Assembly (NCBI RefSeq): GCF_006265175.1
Contig: NZ_VDCQ01000043.1
Location: 1 to 64,000 of the forward strand
Source of the DNA: Paenibacillus hemerocallicola
GTDB lineage: Bacteria; Bacillota; Bacilli; Paenibacillales; NBRC-103111
Length of the DNA stretch: 64,000 nucleotides
Direction of reading: 5' to 3'
This document shows, piece by piece, positions 36,483 through 44,456 of this stretch (position 1 is the first letter of the stretch; each line of letters opens with the position of its first letter). The position numbers were made by a program, and so were the translations under genes. The notes beneath the pieces were generated by a model. It was not told the origin of the DNA and did not search any database. It saw nothing but the letters and a program-made list of their open reading frames with translations.

Positions 36483-39365
36483 TTGGCACAAGATCGTATT
36501 GTGATCAAAGGAGCGCGAGCTCATAATCTTAAAAATGTAGACGTGACGATTCCACGCGACAAGTTCGTCGTTCTGACCGGGCTAAGCGGCTCGGGCAAAT
36601 CGTCGCTTGCTTTCGATACGATTTATGCGGAAGGACAGCGGCGTTATGTCGAGTCGCTGTCCGCATACGCACGGCAATTTCTCGGACAGATGGATAAGCC
36701 TGACGTCGATTCGATCGAGGGGCTGTCGCCGGCCATCTCCATCGACCAGAAGACGACAAGCCGCAATCCGCGTTCAACGGTCGGGACGGTAACGGAAATA
36801 TACGATTATCTCCGTCTTATGTTCGCGAGAATCGGGCGGCCGCATTGTCCGGACCACGGGATCGAAATAACGGCCCAATCCGTGGAGCAGATGGTCGACC
36901 GGATCATGGAGTACCCGGAGCGGACGAAGCTGCAAATTTTGGCGCCGATCGTATCAGGACGCAAGGGAGAGCATACGAAGCTGCTGGCGGATATCCAGAA
37001 GCAAGGCTTCGTACGCGTTCGCGTGAATGGCGAGGTGCGCGATTTATCCGAGAAAATCGAGTTGGAGAAAAACAAAAAGCATTCGATCGAAGTGGTTGTC
37101 GACCGGATCGTCGTAAAGAACGACATTCACGCGCGTCTGGCCGATTCCCTGGAGACGGCCTTGAAGCTGTCGGACGGACGCGTAATCGTCGATGTGATGG
37201 ATCAAGAGGAGCTGCTGTTCAGCCAGAAGCTCGCTTGTCCGGAATGCGGCTTCAGCATCGAGGAATTGGCGCCCCGCATGTTCTCGTTCAACAGTCCGTT
37301 CGGAGCATGCCCGGAATGCGACGGCTTGGGCGCGAAAATGATCGTTGACCCGGACCTGCTCGTGCCGAATTCGGCTCTGACGATCGAAGACGGTGCATTC
37401 GAAGCGTGGGCGGGAAGCACGTCGAACTACTACCCGCAATTTTTGGCCGCCGTTTGCGAGCATTACGATATACCGAAGAACGTTCCCGTATCCGAGCTTG
37501 ATGCGGATCATATGAAGAAAATATTGTACGGTACCGGCGGGGAAAAGATCAAATTCCGTTACGAGAACGACTTCGGGTTTACGAAGGAGGCACTCGTCCC
37601 GTTCGAGGGAATCGTGCGCAACCTGGAGCGGCGTTACCGGGAGACCGGATCAGACGGCATCCGGGAGCATATCGAGCAATATATGAGCGCGAAGCCGTGC
37701 CAAGGCTGTAAAGGACATAGGCTGAAGCGGGAAAGCTTGGCCGTCACGATCGCCGGCCAAAACATGGCTTACGTTACCCGTCTATCGATCGGAGAAGCGG
37801 CGAGCTTCTTCGAGTCGTTGGAGCTGAGCGAGAAAGAACGGACGATCGCCAATCTCGTTCTGAAGGAAATCGAAGCCCGACTCGGGTTTCTCGTAAACGT
37901 AGGGCTGGACTATTTGTCGCTCAATCGTTCGGCCGGAACGTTGTCCGGCGGCGAAGCGCAGCGGATCAGGCTTGCTACCCAGATCGGCTCCAGCTTGATG
38001 GGCGTTCTATATATTTTGGACGAGCCCAGCATCGGGCTGCACCAAAGGGATAACGACCGGCTAATCCAGACGTTGGAGCATATGCGCAACTTGGGCAACA
38101 CGCTTATTGTCGTCGAGCATGACGAGGATACGATGCTGGCTGCCGACTACATTATCGATATAGGGCCGGGAGCGGGCATACATGGCGGACAAGTAGTCGC
38201 GCAAGGGACTCCCGAAGAGATTATGAAAGATCCGAACTCGTTGACCGGTCAATATTTGAGCGGCAAGAAGTTCATTCCTATACCGAGCCCGAGACGCAAA
38301 CCGAACGGCAAATGGCTTGAAGTCAAAGGGGCGAAGGAAAACAATTTACGCGGCGTGAACGTCAAAATTCCGCTCGGCGTTTTCAGCTGCGTCACCGGAG
38401 TATCCGGCTCCGGCAAAAGCACGCTGATCAACGATATTTTGTATAAGGCGCTTGCCCGCGATTTGCAGAAAGCCAAGACGCGTCCCGGGGAGCATAAGGA
38501 GATAGCGGGGCTGCAGCATATCGAGAAGGTGATCGATATCGATCAGTCGCCGATCGGCAGAACGCCGCGTTCCAATCCGGCTACTTATACCGGCCTGTTC
38601 GACGATATTCGCGACGTCTATTCCAACACGACGGAAGCGAAGGTCCGAGGCTATAAGAAAGGCCGATTCAGCTTCAACGTGAAAGGCGGACGGTGCGAAT
38701 CGTGCCGCGGGGACGGCATCATCAAGATCGAAATGCACTTCTTGCCCGACGTGTACGTGCCGTGCGAAGTATGCAAAGGGAAACGGTACAATCGCGAAAC
38801 GTTGGACATCAAGTATAAAGGAAAAAGCATCGCGGAAGTGTTGGAGCTTACAATCGAAGACGGCTGCGAGTTTTTCCAGAACATTCCGCGAATTCACCGG
38901 AAGCTGCAGACGCTGCTTGATGTCGGCCTCGGTTACATGAAGCTCGGTCAACCTGCAACGACATTGTCCGGGGGAGAGGCGCAGCGGGTGAAGCTGGCCG
39001 CCGAGCTGTACCGGCGCAGCACCGGCAAGACGATATACATTTTGGACGAGCCGACGACGGGACTTCATATTGACGACATCGACCGGCTGCTGACGGTGCT
39101 GCACCGTTTGGTAGATAGCGGAGAAACGGTACTCGTCATCGAGCACAATCTGGACGTGATCAAGACGGCAGACTACTTGATCGATCTGGGACCGGAAGGC
39201 GGGAACCGGGGCGGTACGATCGTTGCGGTCGGCTCTCCGGAGGAAGTGGTCCAAGTAGCCGAATCTTATACGGGCAAATATCTGAAACCGATCTTGGAAC
39301 GAGACCGGGTAAGGACCGAGCAGCAGCGGGACGCTGCAAAGCTGCAAGAAAACGCCGTCGTATAG
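36483..39365 (+). CDS. uvrA: Excinuclease ABC subunit A
   Basis: 960 residues with two ABC ATPase modules. Module 1: [15 protein letters not shown]; signature [15 protein letters not shown]; Walker [15 protein letters not shown]. Module 2: [44 protein letters not shown]. Two zinc fingers are visible as CPECGFS..CPEC and [12 protein letters not shown]. UvrA finds DNA damage and hands it to UvrB. TTG 36483 follows AAAGGATGA. It shares the promoter of uvrB and ends in a strong terminator. Confidence 0.98.
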   Translation: MAQDRIVIKGARAHNLKNVDVTIPRDKFVVLTGLSGSGKSSLAFDTIYAEGQRRYVESLSAYARQFLGQMDKPDVDSIEGLSPAISIDQKTTSRNPRSTVGTVTEIYDYLRLMFARIGRPHCPDHGIEITAQSVEQMVDRIMEYPERTKLQILAPIVSGRKGEHTKLLADIQKQGFVRVRVNGEVRDLSEKIELEKNKKHSIEVVVDRIVVKNDIHARLADSLETALKLSDGRVIVDVMDQEELLFSQKLACPECGFSIEELAPRMFSFNSPFGACPECDGLGAKMIVDPDLLVPNSALTIEDGAFEAWAGSTSNYYPQFLAAVCEHYDIPKNVPVSELDADHMKKILYGTGGEKIKFRYENDFGFTKEALVPFEGIVRNLERRYRETGSDGIREHIEQYMSAKPCQGCKGHRLKRESLAVTIAGQNMAYVTRLSIGEAASFFESLELSEKERTIANLVLKEIEARLGFLVNVGLDYLSLNRSAGTLSGGEAQRIRLATQIGSSLMGVLYILDEPSIGLHQRDNDRLIQTLEHMRNLGNTLIVVEHDEDTMLAADYIIDIGPGAGIHGGQVVAQGTPEEIMKDPNSLTGQYLSGKKFIPIPSPRRKPNGKWLEVKGAKENNLRGVNVKIPLGVFSCVTGVSGSGKSTLINDILYKALARDLQKAKTRPGEHKEIAGLQHIEKVIDIDQSPIGRTPRSNPATYTGLFDDIRDVYSNTTEAKVRGYKKGRFSFNVKGGRCESCRGDGIIKIEMHFLPDVYVPCEVCKGKRYNRETLDIKYKGKSIAEVLELTIEDGCEFFQNIPRIHRKLQTLLDVGLGYMKLGQPATTLSGGEAQRVKLAAELYRRSTGKTIYILDEPTTGLHIDDIDRLLTVLHRLVDSGETVLVIEHNLDVIKTADYLIDLGPEGGNRGGTIVAVGSPEEVVQVAESYTGKYLKPILERDRVRTEQQRDAAKLQENAVV

Positions 39366-39382
39366 AGCCGGGTAGCGAGTGG

Positions 39383-39429
39383 CACCCATAGGTGAGGAAT
39401 GCTGCATTCCGGTCCTGTGGGTGTTTTTT
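39383..39429 (+). terminator. Terminator of uvrB-uvrA
   Basis: CACCCATAGG pairs with CCTGTGGGTG, inner stem GGAAT / ATTCC, followed by six T. Confidence 0.9.
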
Positions 39430-39637
39430 CTCGGCATGCGAGGTGTTATAAATAGTAGAAGAGATGGACATCTTATACATGCAGGATCAAATGTCCGATT
39501 TATTCCTATCGGCACGTTGGGGAAATGGTGACAAACTTGTTAACAATACAGAATTTGCTTGCAACGATTGACCGGGCAGGATAACATAGATGAAGATGAG
39601 AATTTTGTGATGTTTAACCTTAAGGAGGTCCCAAGCT

Positions 39638-39850
39638 ATGTTTTTGGCAGATGAAGCTGCTGCGGCAAGTGCATCCAACTTCCACACATTCGACCTTTTC
39701 ATGATTTTGTTTACGATCCTTTTGATCGTCGCCGTGGTGAGATTGGTCGGCGCAAAGGTAAAAAATAAATTCGCGATCGGATTTGCCGCGTTCAGTCTAT
39801 TCGTGTTTATCGTATTGGACATCTTTATGGTACAAGGATGGATGGGTTAA
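39638..39850 (+). CDS. Small two-helix membrane protein, DUF2759-like
   Basis: 70 residues with two hydrophobic helices (about 18-37 and 46-66) joined by a short Lys-rich loop, GAKVKNKFA. The pattern resembles DUF2759 proteins of Bacillales, whose function is unknown. The start is secure: TAAGGAGG lies 9 nt before ATG 39638. It has its own terminator downstream and is well separated from uvrA, so it is probably transcribed alone. I cannot assign a function. Confidence 0.8.
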   Translation: MFLADEAAAASASNFHTFDLFMILFTILLIVAVVRLVGAKVKNKFAIGFAAFSLFVFIVLDIFMVQGWMG

Positions 39851-39908
39851 ACATAACGTAGTCATACCGACAGAGGTTCGTAGTTAAAATCGATAGGCAG
39901 AGTACCAG

Positions 39909-39945
39909 CTACCGTGTTGCAAGAAACCGGTAGTTTTTTGTTTTT
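39909..39945 (+). terminator. Terminator of the small membrane protein gene
   Basis: CTACCG / CGGTAG stem with a 13-nt loop, followed by six T, G and five T. Confidence 0.75.
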
Positions 39946-39973
39946 CCAATTTAGTGCGGCAATACGTTAGGGT

Positions 39974-40162
39974 GAGGGGTTCAATACAATAGCGCCCATT
40001 CCGAGCAATGCAATCTCCGAGGCGGTTAGTAATCGAAACATGGTTTATTTGGACACCCCGATAAGAGGCGGCACTGTAAGCGCCAAGGAAGGGTCATTGA
40101 TTGTAAAGCTCGGAGGGGACCCGTCGGCATGCGAAAAAGTAAAGGATATGCTTCGCGCGATA
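39974..40162 (+). pseudogene. Fragment of a beta-hydroxyacid dehydrogenase (HIBADH/6PGDH type)
   Basis: One frame encodes FNTIAPIPSNAISEAVSNRN then MVYLDTPIRGGTVSAKEGSL and IVKLGGDPSACEKVKDML. This is the central part of the 3-hydroxyisobutyrate dehydrogenase family, around the D-x-P-x-x-GG substrate motif. The N-terminal Rossmann domain and the C-terminal helical domain are missing, and the frame has no good start. After about 40160 the text loses family character. I take it as a relic of a lost gene. Confidence 0.7.
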
Positions 40163-40264
40163 AGCAATTCCATTTACCATAATCGGCCCTTCCCGGTGGC
40201 TTGTATCCAGTATAAACAATCGGCGAACAGTGAACGGCAGGCCCTTCAGCTAACTGGAAATGAT

Positions 40265-40466
40265 GAGACTGTTGAATAAGTCAAAAGAGAGGTTTGTCAT
40301 ACAAAAAGAGGTGGGGGAAATGTGCGGAAAGCGAAGCGGTTGACTTTAAAATCGTGTTGTAACCGCTAAAATCTTAAAAACAACACGATGTTAACGGATG
40401 TGGAGCGCATTCCCCCACCTCTTGTCTCCGGCGCTTCCTCTCTTTGCAGACTTTTTCAACAGCCTC
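40265..40466. mobile_element. 202-bp MITE-like element with 7-bp target duplication
   Basis: Ends are inverted repeats: GAGACTGTTGAATAAGTC at the left and GAGGCTGTTGAAAAAGTC read inward from the right. Two further nested inverted repeats lie inside: AAGAGGTGGGGGAA (40306-40319) with TTCCCCCACCTCTT (40410-40423), and ATCGTGTTGT (40351-40360) with ACAACACGAT (40380-40389). Identical AAATGAT copies flank it at 40258-40264 and 40467-40473. It codes for nothing. The end sequence resembles IS1182-type terminal repeats, so a full-length IS elsewhere could move it. Confidence 0.85.
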
Positions 40467-40510
40467 AAATGATGCAGGTAAATTCAGGTCTTAGGCGATT
40501 TCTGACGAAA

Positions 40511-40593
40511 TAACTGGAAAACATACCGTTAAATCACCACGAAACCGCCGAATGATCGAAACCGCCCGAAAATAACTGGACTTTTTACAGTAA
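40511..40593. repeat. Copies of a short dispersed TAACTGG repeat
   Basis: TAACTGGAAAACATACCGTTA at 40511-40531 and TAACTGGACTTTTTACAGTAA at 40573-40593 are imperfect inverted repeats of about 21 bp. A third copy, TAACTGGAAATGATGCAGGTAA, is cut by the MITE at 40251-40264 and 40474 onward. More copies lie at 55.8-56.0 kb. The stretch 40474-40683 has no gene. Confidence 0.6.
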
Positions 40594-40683
40594 GCAATGG
40601 CTGACTGTAGGCTACCCGATAAATAACAGCCTATTTTACAGCTGCTCGACATCACTGAGTGTCCAAGGACCGAGGCAATTGTG

Positions 40684-40720
40684 AAAAGACCTGCAGGCGA
40701 TTATCGCCTGCAGGTCTTTT
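40684..40720. terminator. Terminator of the Dlt-like operon (works both ways)
   Basis: AAAAGACCTGCAGGCGAT / ATCGCCTGCAGGTCTTTT, a perfect 17-18-bp stem with T on either strand. It lies 44 bp after the MBOAT stop codon on the minus strand. Confidence 0.92.
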
Positions 40721-40763
40721 CCGTCTCCAAATAAACAGACGCCGAACCCCGGATATTTCGGCC

Positions 40764-41912
40764 TCAAAACTGAAGCAACCCTTTATAAATACGCAGCACC
40801 ACGTCCGAATTCCCGCTATATACGATGACAGCCGCCGTCACCAGCAGTTGGGTGCATATGCAGCGGAAAAAGAAATAGCCGGACGACACCTTTTTCCGGT
40901 TAACGAGAGACAGCTTCATTAAGCTTTCCAGTGCCATCAGGATGCCGTGGTAGAGCCCCCAGAGCAAGTACAGCCACGAGAAGCCATGCCATAGTCCGAT
41001 GCATACCATGATCAGGATCGACAATCCGGCAGCCGCGCCGCGGGATGAATATTTGCGCGAGAAAATCATGAAAATATGGTCCCGGAACCAGTCGCCGAGC
41101 GTAGCGTGCCAATTGCGCCAATATTGGGTGAGCGTAGGGGACAGGAACGGCTGTTTGAAGTTTTCCGGAATCGTATAGCCCATCAGCCGGCCGAAGCCGA
41201 TCGCGATATCGGAATAACCGGAGAAATCGAAATAAATGAGCGCATAAAACCATACCATCAGAAACAAGCTGTGGTAAAAACGAAGATCGTGCCCGAGCAC
41301 GTCCTGAAACACGACGGTCATGCCTGCGACTAGCACGACTTTCTTGAACAAGCCCAATATGATGCGCTTGATTCCGGCTGCGAAATCGGCTGCGGATACG
41401 GCATAAGGCTTCTTGGAATCGGCGATGAAGTCGCGGAACTTCAGGATCGGTCCCGAGGTGAACGTCGGGATGAACAGCAAGTAGTTGACGAAGTCCAGAA
41501 ACGGCGCTTTGCCGTCCTTGCCTACGTAATAAGCGAAATAGTAGGCGTCGATCACTTTCAGAACCGTGTAAATAAGACCGAATAAGTAGATCGCGTCGAA
41601 AAGCGGATGCTCGAATATGTGCATCCCGAACAGCCGGAGCGAGGCGACGGCGGCCACATTGAGCACGATCGCGGTACCGAACAGCAGTCTCCGTCCTTTG
41701 GGAGCGTAGCACATCCATACGTATCCCGCGTAGTTGACGAGTACGTACACGGCCGAGAAAAGGAACAGCTTGCGGCTGAACAAGTACAGGAAGCATAGGT
41801 TGAACAAGAGCACGAGTATTCGTTTGTTGTGCGGCCATCGCCGAGTTAAGCTGAGCACGAAGACCATGCCGAGCAGGGCGGCCAAAGCGTGCAGGTTCAA
41901 CAAATAAGACAT
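40764..41912 (-). CDS. DltB-like MBOAT acyltransferase
   Basis: 382 residues with about ten membrane helices. MBOAT landmarks: YFDFSGYSDIAIGFGRLMGY (228-246), QYWRNWHATLGDWFRDHIF (263-281) and the active-site His309 in IGLWHGFSWLY. DltB moves D-Ala from carrier DltC toward the outside polymer. Here it is the last gene of a minus-strand operon with a carrier protein, a synthetase-like ligase, a DltD-like protein and a DltX-like peptide, so aminoacyl transfer across the membrane is the best guess. AlgI-type O-acetyl transfer is the alternative, but the carrier and ligase speak against it. The start codon follows AAAGGAGC. Confidence 0.9.
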   Translation of the reverse strand: MSYLLNLHALAALLGMVFVLSLTRRWPHNKRILVLLFNLCFLYLFSRKLFLFSAVYVLVNYAGYVWMCYAPKGRRLLFGTAIVLNVAAVASLRLFGMHIFEHPLFDAIYLFGLIYTVLKVIDAYYFAYYVGKDGKAPFLDFVNYLLFIPTFTSGPILKFRDFIADSKKPYAVSAADFAAGIKRIILGLFKKVVLVAGMTVVFQDVLGHDLRFYHSLFLMVWFYALIYFDFSGYSDIAIGFGRLMGYTIPENFKQPFLSPTLTQYWRNWHATLGDWFRDHIFMIFSRKYSSRGAAAGLSILIMVCIGLWHGFSWLYLLWGLYHGILMALESLMKLSLVNRKKVSSGYFFFRCICTQLLVTAAVIVYSGNSDVVLRIYKGLLQF

Positions 41913-41942
41913 GAGCGGGCTCCTTTGGGAATGGACGGTCGA

Positions 41943-42053
41943 TCAAAAGCCTTCATAAATAAACAGCCCTTTGCCCGTAAAGCAAACGGCCACAAGAGCG
42001 AGCATGATCGCGTAGACGATCACTTCCCCGACTTTTCGAAGGAACGCAGCCAT
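41943..42053 (-). CDS. DltX-like micropeptide
   Basis: 36 residues, easily missed. One membrane helix (about residues 9-28, VIVYAIMLALVAVC) and the C-terminal sequence GLFIYEGF. DltX of canonical dlt operons is a single-helix peptide ending in a FIY-type motif, and its C-terminal Tyr has been reported as an acyl relay between DltB and DltD; Tyr33 would be the equivalent here. Translation signals are excellent: GGAGGTGG then ACCG before ATG. The start lies 34 nt inside the 3' end of the DltD-like gene, and the MBOAT gene starts 30 nt after its stop. The motif and location make this call much stronger than length alone would. Confidence 0.8.
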   Translation of the reverse strand: MAAFLRKVGEVIVYAIMLALVAVCFTGKGLFIYEGF

Positions 42054-42955
42054 CGGTCCACCTCCGACGTAAATTTGGGCGCGCCCGTCTCCCGGTTCAA
42101 GTGGACGAGGTCGTGAAATTCGTCCGGCTTGAAGACGTCGGATAAGTCCAGGACGGGTATGCCGTTCGATTGCAAAGTACCGCCTACGCGTTCCTTGAGC
42201 TGCTTCCAGTAGGCCGGCTGCGGATAAGCGGTGTCCGGATTGAGCGGCATCCATACGACTTTAAGTGGCAGCGCGCGATCGTTCGCATAACGGATTACCC
42301 AGTCGAGCGCATCGAGATTGTCGGCCATATCCCCTAGCTGCATCCAGCTGTAATTGGCTTCGTAGCGTTCCCAGTCCTTCTTCAGCTGTTCGGCCGGTTC
42401 GCGCCCGAAGTACAGCTCCTTGTCGATCCAGCGGGGCTCGTACGTGCCGAAATCGAGTTCCCTCCGGAGCAGTCCGGCCCAAGCGTTGCGGATCCACTCC
42501 CCGCCCGCATCCTGGAAATAGTCGCGATAGTGGAATATATACGGGCTGTACCACGGCCTGGACCAAGGGAAACGGGGATCCGTCTGCATCCGGTCCAGCA
42601 TCGTATGCACGTCGATGCCGATGACGAGCTGCTCTTGGAAGTCATATAAGCCGCGCTTCATGATTGCCCGCAGATCGGTAATTTTGCCGTACGACATGCC
42701 CATTTCCACCAGCGGCAGCTGCGCCTTGTCTTCCATATACGCACCGGTAACGGCCGAGTTGCCAAAAAAAACGGGACCGGACCGATCCCACTGATGATGA
42801 AACAACGTTTTCGTAAAATCGTCTTTCTCGAACCGCCGGGAGTTCGTCATCGGGTCCAGCCGAGCGACGAATACGTCAATCAGCAGGAACGCGACGACGA
42901 GCAGCAGCACGAATCCGTTCTTTCTCACATAGCTCAAAAGTTTCACGCGAATCAC
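42020..42955 (-). CDS. DltD-like SGNH-type membrane-anchored protein
   Basis: 311 residues. One N-terminal membrane helix (residues 13-31) anchors an outside domain. VFFGNSAVTGAYME near residues 62-74 holds the likely nucleophile Ser67, and FHDLVHLNRETG near 280-290 holds Asp282 and His285 in the D-x-x-H spacing of SGNH hydrolases and DltD. DltD passes D-Ala to lipoteichoic acid at the outer face. Here it stands between the ligase gene and the DltX-like peptide gene. It starts 9 nt after the ligase stop codon. Confidence 0.82.
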   Translation of the reverse strand: MIRVKLLSYVRKNGFVLLLVVAFLLIDVFVARLDPMTNSRRFEKDDFTKTLFHHQWDRSGPVFFGNSAVTGAYMEDKAQLPLVEMGMSYGKITDLRAIMKRGLYDFQEQLVIGIDVHTMLDRMQTDPRFPWSRPWYSPYIFHYRDYFQDAGGEWIRNAWAGLLRRELDFGTYEPRWIDKELYFGREPAEQLKKDWERYEANYSWMQLGDMADNLDALDWVIRYANDRALPLKVVWMPLNPDTAYPQPAYWKQLKERVGGTLQSNGIPVLDLSDVFKPDEFHDLVHLNRETGAPKFTSEVDRWLRSFEKSGK

Positions 42956-42964
42956 TCGTTATCT

Positions 42965-44170
42965 TTATTTGGATTGCCAAGCGCGGTACTGCTCGCGGAA
43001 CGACACGGGCCAGCCTTCCTCGTTCAAGCCGAATTGGGCAAGGAACGCGAATACCCACCGCTCGAGCCCGAAGCCGACGCAGCCGGTAGTGGCCGGCCGT
43101 TTGCCGATCTTGATATCGAACGCGGTACCGAAGGCGGTGCTGTGAAAGTTGACGGAGCTGCAGGCGATCGATTTGTTGATGTAAGGGATGGTCAGCCGCA
43201 TTTCATACTTCATTTCCTGATTGCGCTGGAACGAGGCCTTCACTTGAAAATCGTTCGTGAAGAACGGGTCGTTCGCGTTCTCGATCAGGCAGTCGATTTC
43301 CCATTCGCGGGCCAGCGTCTTCAGATGCTCTACCGCTTTCAGCCGGCTCTCGCGGACGAACTCCGGTTTGCCGACGAAAATGATTTCGCGCATGCTGAAG
43401 TCGAGCAAGCGGCCGAAGTCGGTATGGTTTTTCGATTCGTAACGGTGGCATTTGGCCACCGCGGTCGCGACGATGCCGTCTCCCTCGAGCGACTCTCCCT
43501 GCAGCCCTTCATAGCAATGATAGCACGTAGACGGATTCATCGCGAAGCGGGGCTTGGGCATATTCCGATTCAAATCGAGCGGAGCGTCGGCTTTCCAGCC
43601 GCCGGATTGCCGGATCGATTCGGAGAACGATTCGATGACGTCCAGATCGTCCCTCAGATGGCTCAAGAAATGAAGGTGCTCCGGGAACGAGGTGAAATGA
43701 TTCGTCTTATCGAGCGTAGACAAATGGATGACGGCCGGATACGACTCCTCTTTGGCCCCGAAGGCGTTCGCGATCCGCTGCACGAACGTGTCGTCGAAGA
43801 AGCGCAGCAAGCTCGAGAACGGTTCGCGGAATATGAACAGACCCGGCTCCAGCACCTTGATCGTCTTGGCCTCGACCAGATCCGCGATAATATCGCCTCG
43901 GTATGGCATCGTGCCCCTGTTCTCGAACAGAATATGCTCTTTAAAGCCGAAGTCGCCCTTGGAAAACCGTTCGATCAGCCGCTGGACGCCGGCTGCGATC
44001 TTGTCCCCGCCGTCCGGATCGTGGTGGGTGATCGTTATCGTGCCATTCTCCAGTCGTATGTCGTCAATATGCTCGCTTACGAACGCCGAGGCGTATTTGA
44101 GCTGTCCATGCTGGTTCGGATCGAGCCGATCCAAGGAAATGACGCAGGTAGTCGCGTTATCGGTATGCAT
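42965..44170 (-). CDS. SerRS-like amino acid:carrier-protein ligase
   Basis: 401 residues of a class II synthetase core. Motif 2 is CHRYE (241-245), with REIIFVG after it; motif 3 is GFGLER (366-371). Probable zinc ligands Cys216, Glu262 and Cys364 have the spacing seen in archaeal-type SerRS and the bacterial amino acid:carrier-protein ligases. The N-terminal about 150 residues are not the long coiled-coil tRNA arm of SerRS, so tRNA charging is unlikely. Known relatives activate Gly or Ala and load a carrier-protein phosphopantetheine. The carrier gene ends 4 nt upstream, which makes it the obvious partner. It would replace DltA. Ribosome site GGGGAGG precedes ATG. Confidence 0.85.
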   Translation of the reverse strand: MHTDNATTCVISLDRLDPNQHGQLKYASAFVSEHIDDIRLENGTITITHHDPDGGDKIAAGVQRLIERFSKGDFGFKEHILFENRGTMPYRGDIIADLVEAKTIKVLEPGLFIFREPFSSLLRFFDDTFVQRIANAFGAKEESYPAVIHLSTLDKTNHFTSFPEHLHFLSHLRDDLDVIESFSESIRQSGGWKADAPLDLNRNMPKPRFAMNPSTCYHCYEGLQGESLEGDGIVATAVAKCHRYESKNHTDFGRLLDFSMREIIFVGKPEFVRESRLKAVEHLKTLAREWEIDCLIENANDPFFTNDFQVKASFQRNQEMKYEMRLTIPYINKSIACSSVNFHSTAFGTAFDIKIGKRPATTGCVGFGLERWVFAFLAQFGLNEEGWPVSFREQYRAWQSK

Positions 44171-44174
44171 GGCG

Positions 44175-44426
44175 TTACCTCCCCGTTTTGGCGGCGATAA
44201 AGGAGGATATCTCCGTTATCGTGTTGAGCGGATACAGCATCAAATCCTGATTCGTTACTTGAATGCCGTACGTTTTCTCGATATGCGCGATCAAGGCGGT
44301 CGCTCCGATCGAATCGATGAAGCCATAATCGAACAAATGGACATCGGTGGTGAAATCGTCATCGTTCTCTTCGATTTCGTAGCGCTCCCGGATATGGCGC
44401 TCCAGTTCCAGCATAATGTCTTCCAT
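44175..44426 (-). CDS. Carrier protein (DltC/ACP-like)
   Basis: 83 residues, acidic, four-helix ACP pattern. The phosphopantetheine Ser39 sits in DYGFIDSIGATAL, where most carriers have DSL. The end ITEISSFIAAKTG is the usual helix 4. It most probably carries an aminoacyl thioester made by the ligase encoded 4 nt downstream and gives it to the MBOAT protein. ATG 44426 is 8 nt behind GAAGGAG; a TTG two codons upstream is too close. It follows the FG-GAP gene by 30 nt in the transcript. Confidence 0.9.
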   Translation of the reverse strand: MEDIMLELERHIRERYEIEENDDDFTTDVHLFDYGFIDSIGATALIAHIEKTYGIQVTNQDLMLYPLNTITEISSFIAAKTGR

Positions 44427-44456
44427 CGTCAAGTCTCCTTCTAAAAGTCTGGTATG

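Noticed and set aside
34506-36524. 672-codon minus-strand frame over uvrB
   Set aside because: A mirror frame of uvrB without family features; its length comes from codon bias.
40764-42955. AlgI/AlgJ-type polysaccharide O-acetylation pair
   Set aside because: MBOAT plus SGNH alone would allow it, but the carrier protein, amino acid ligase and DltX-like peptide in the same operon favour aminoacyl transfer.
42965-44170. A second seryl-tRNA synthetase
   Set aside because: The N-terminal tRNA-binding coiled coil is missing, and the gene is tightly linked to a carrier protein gene.
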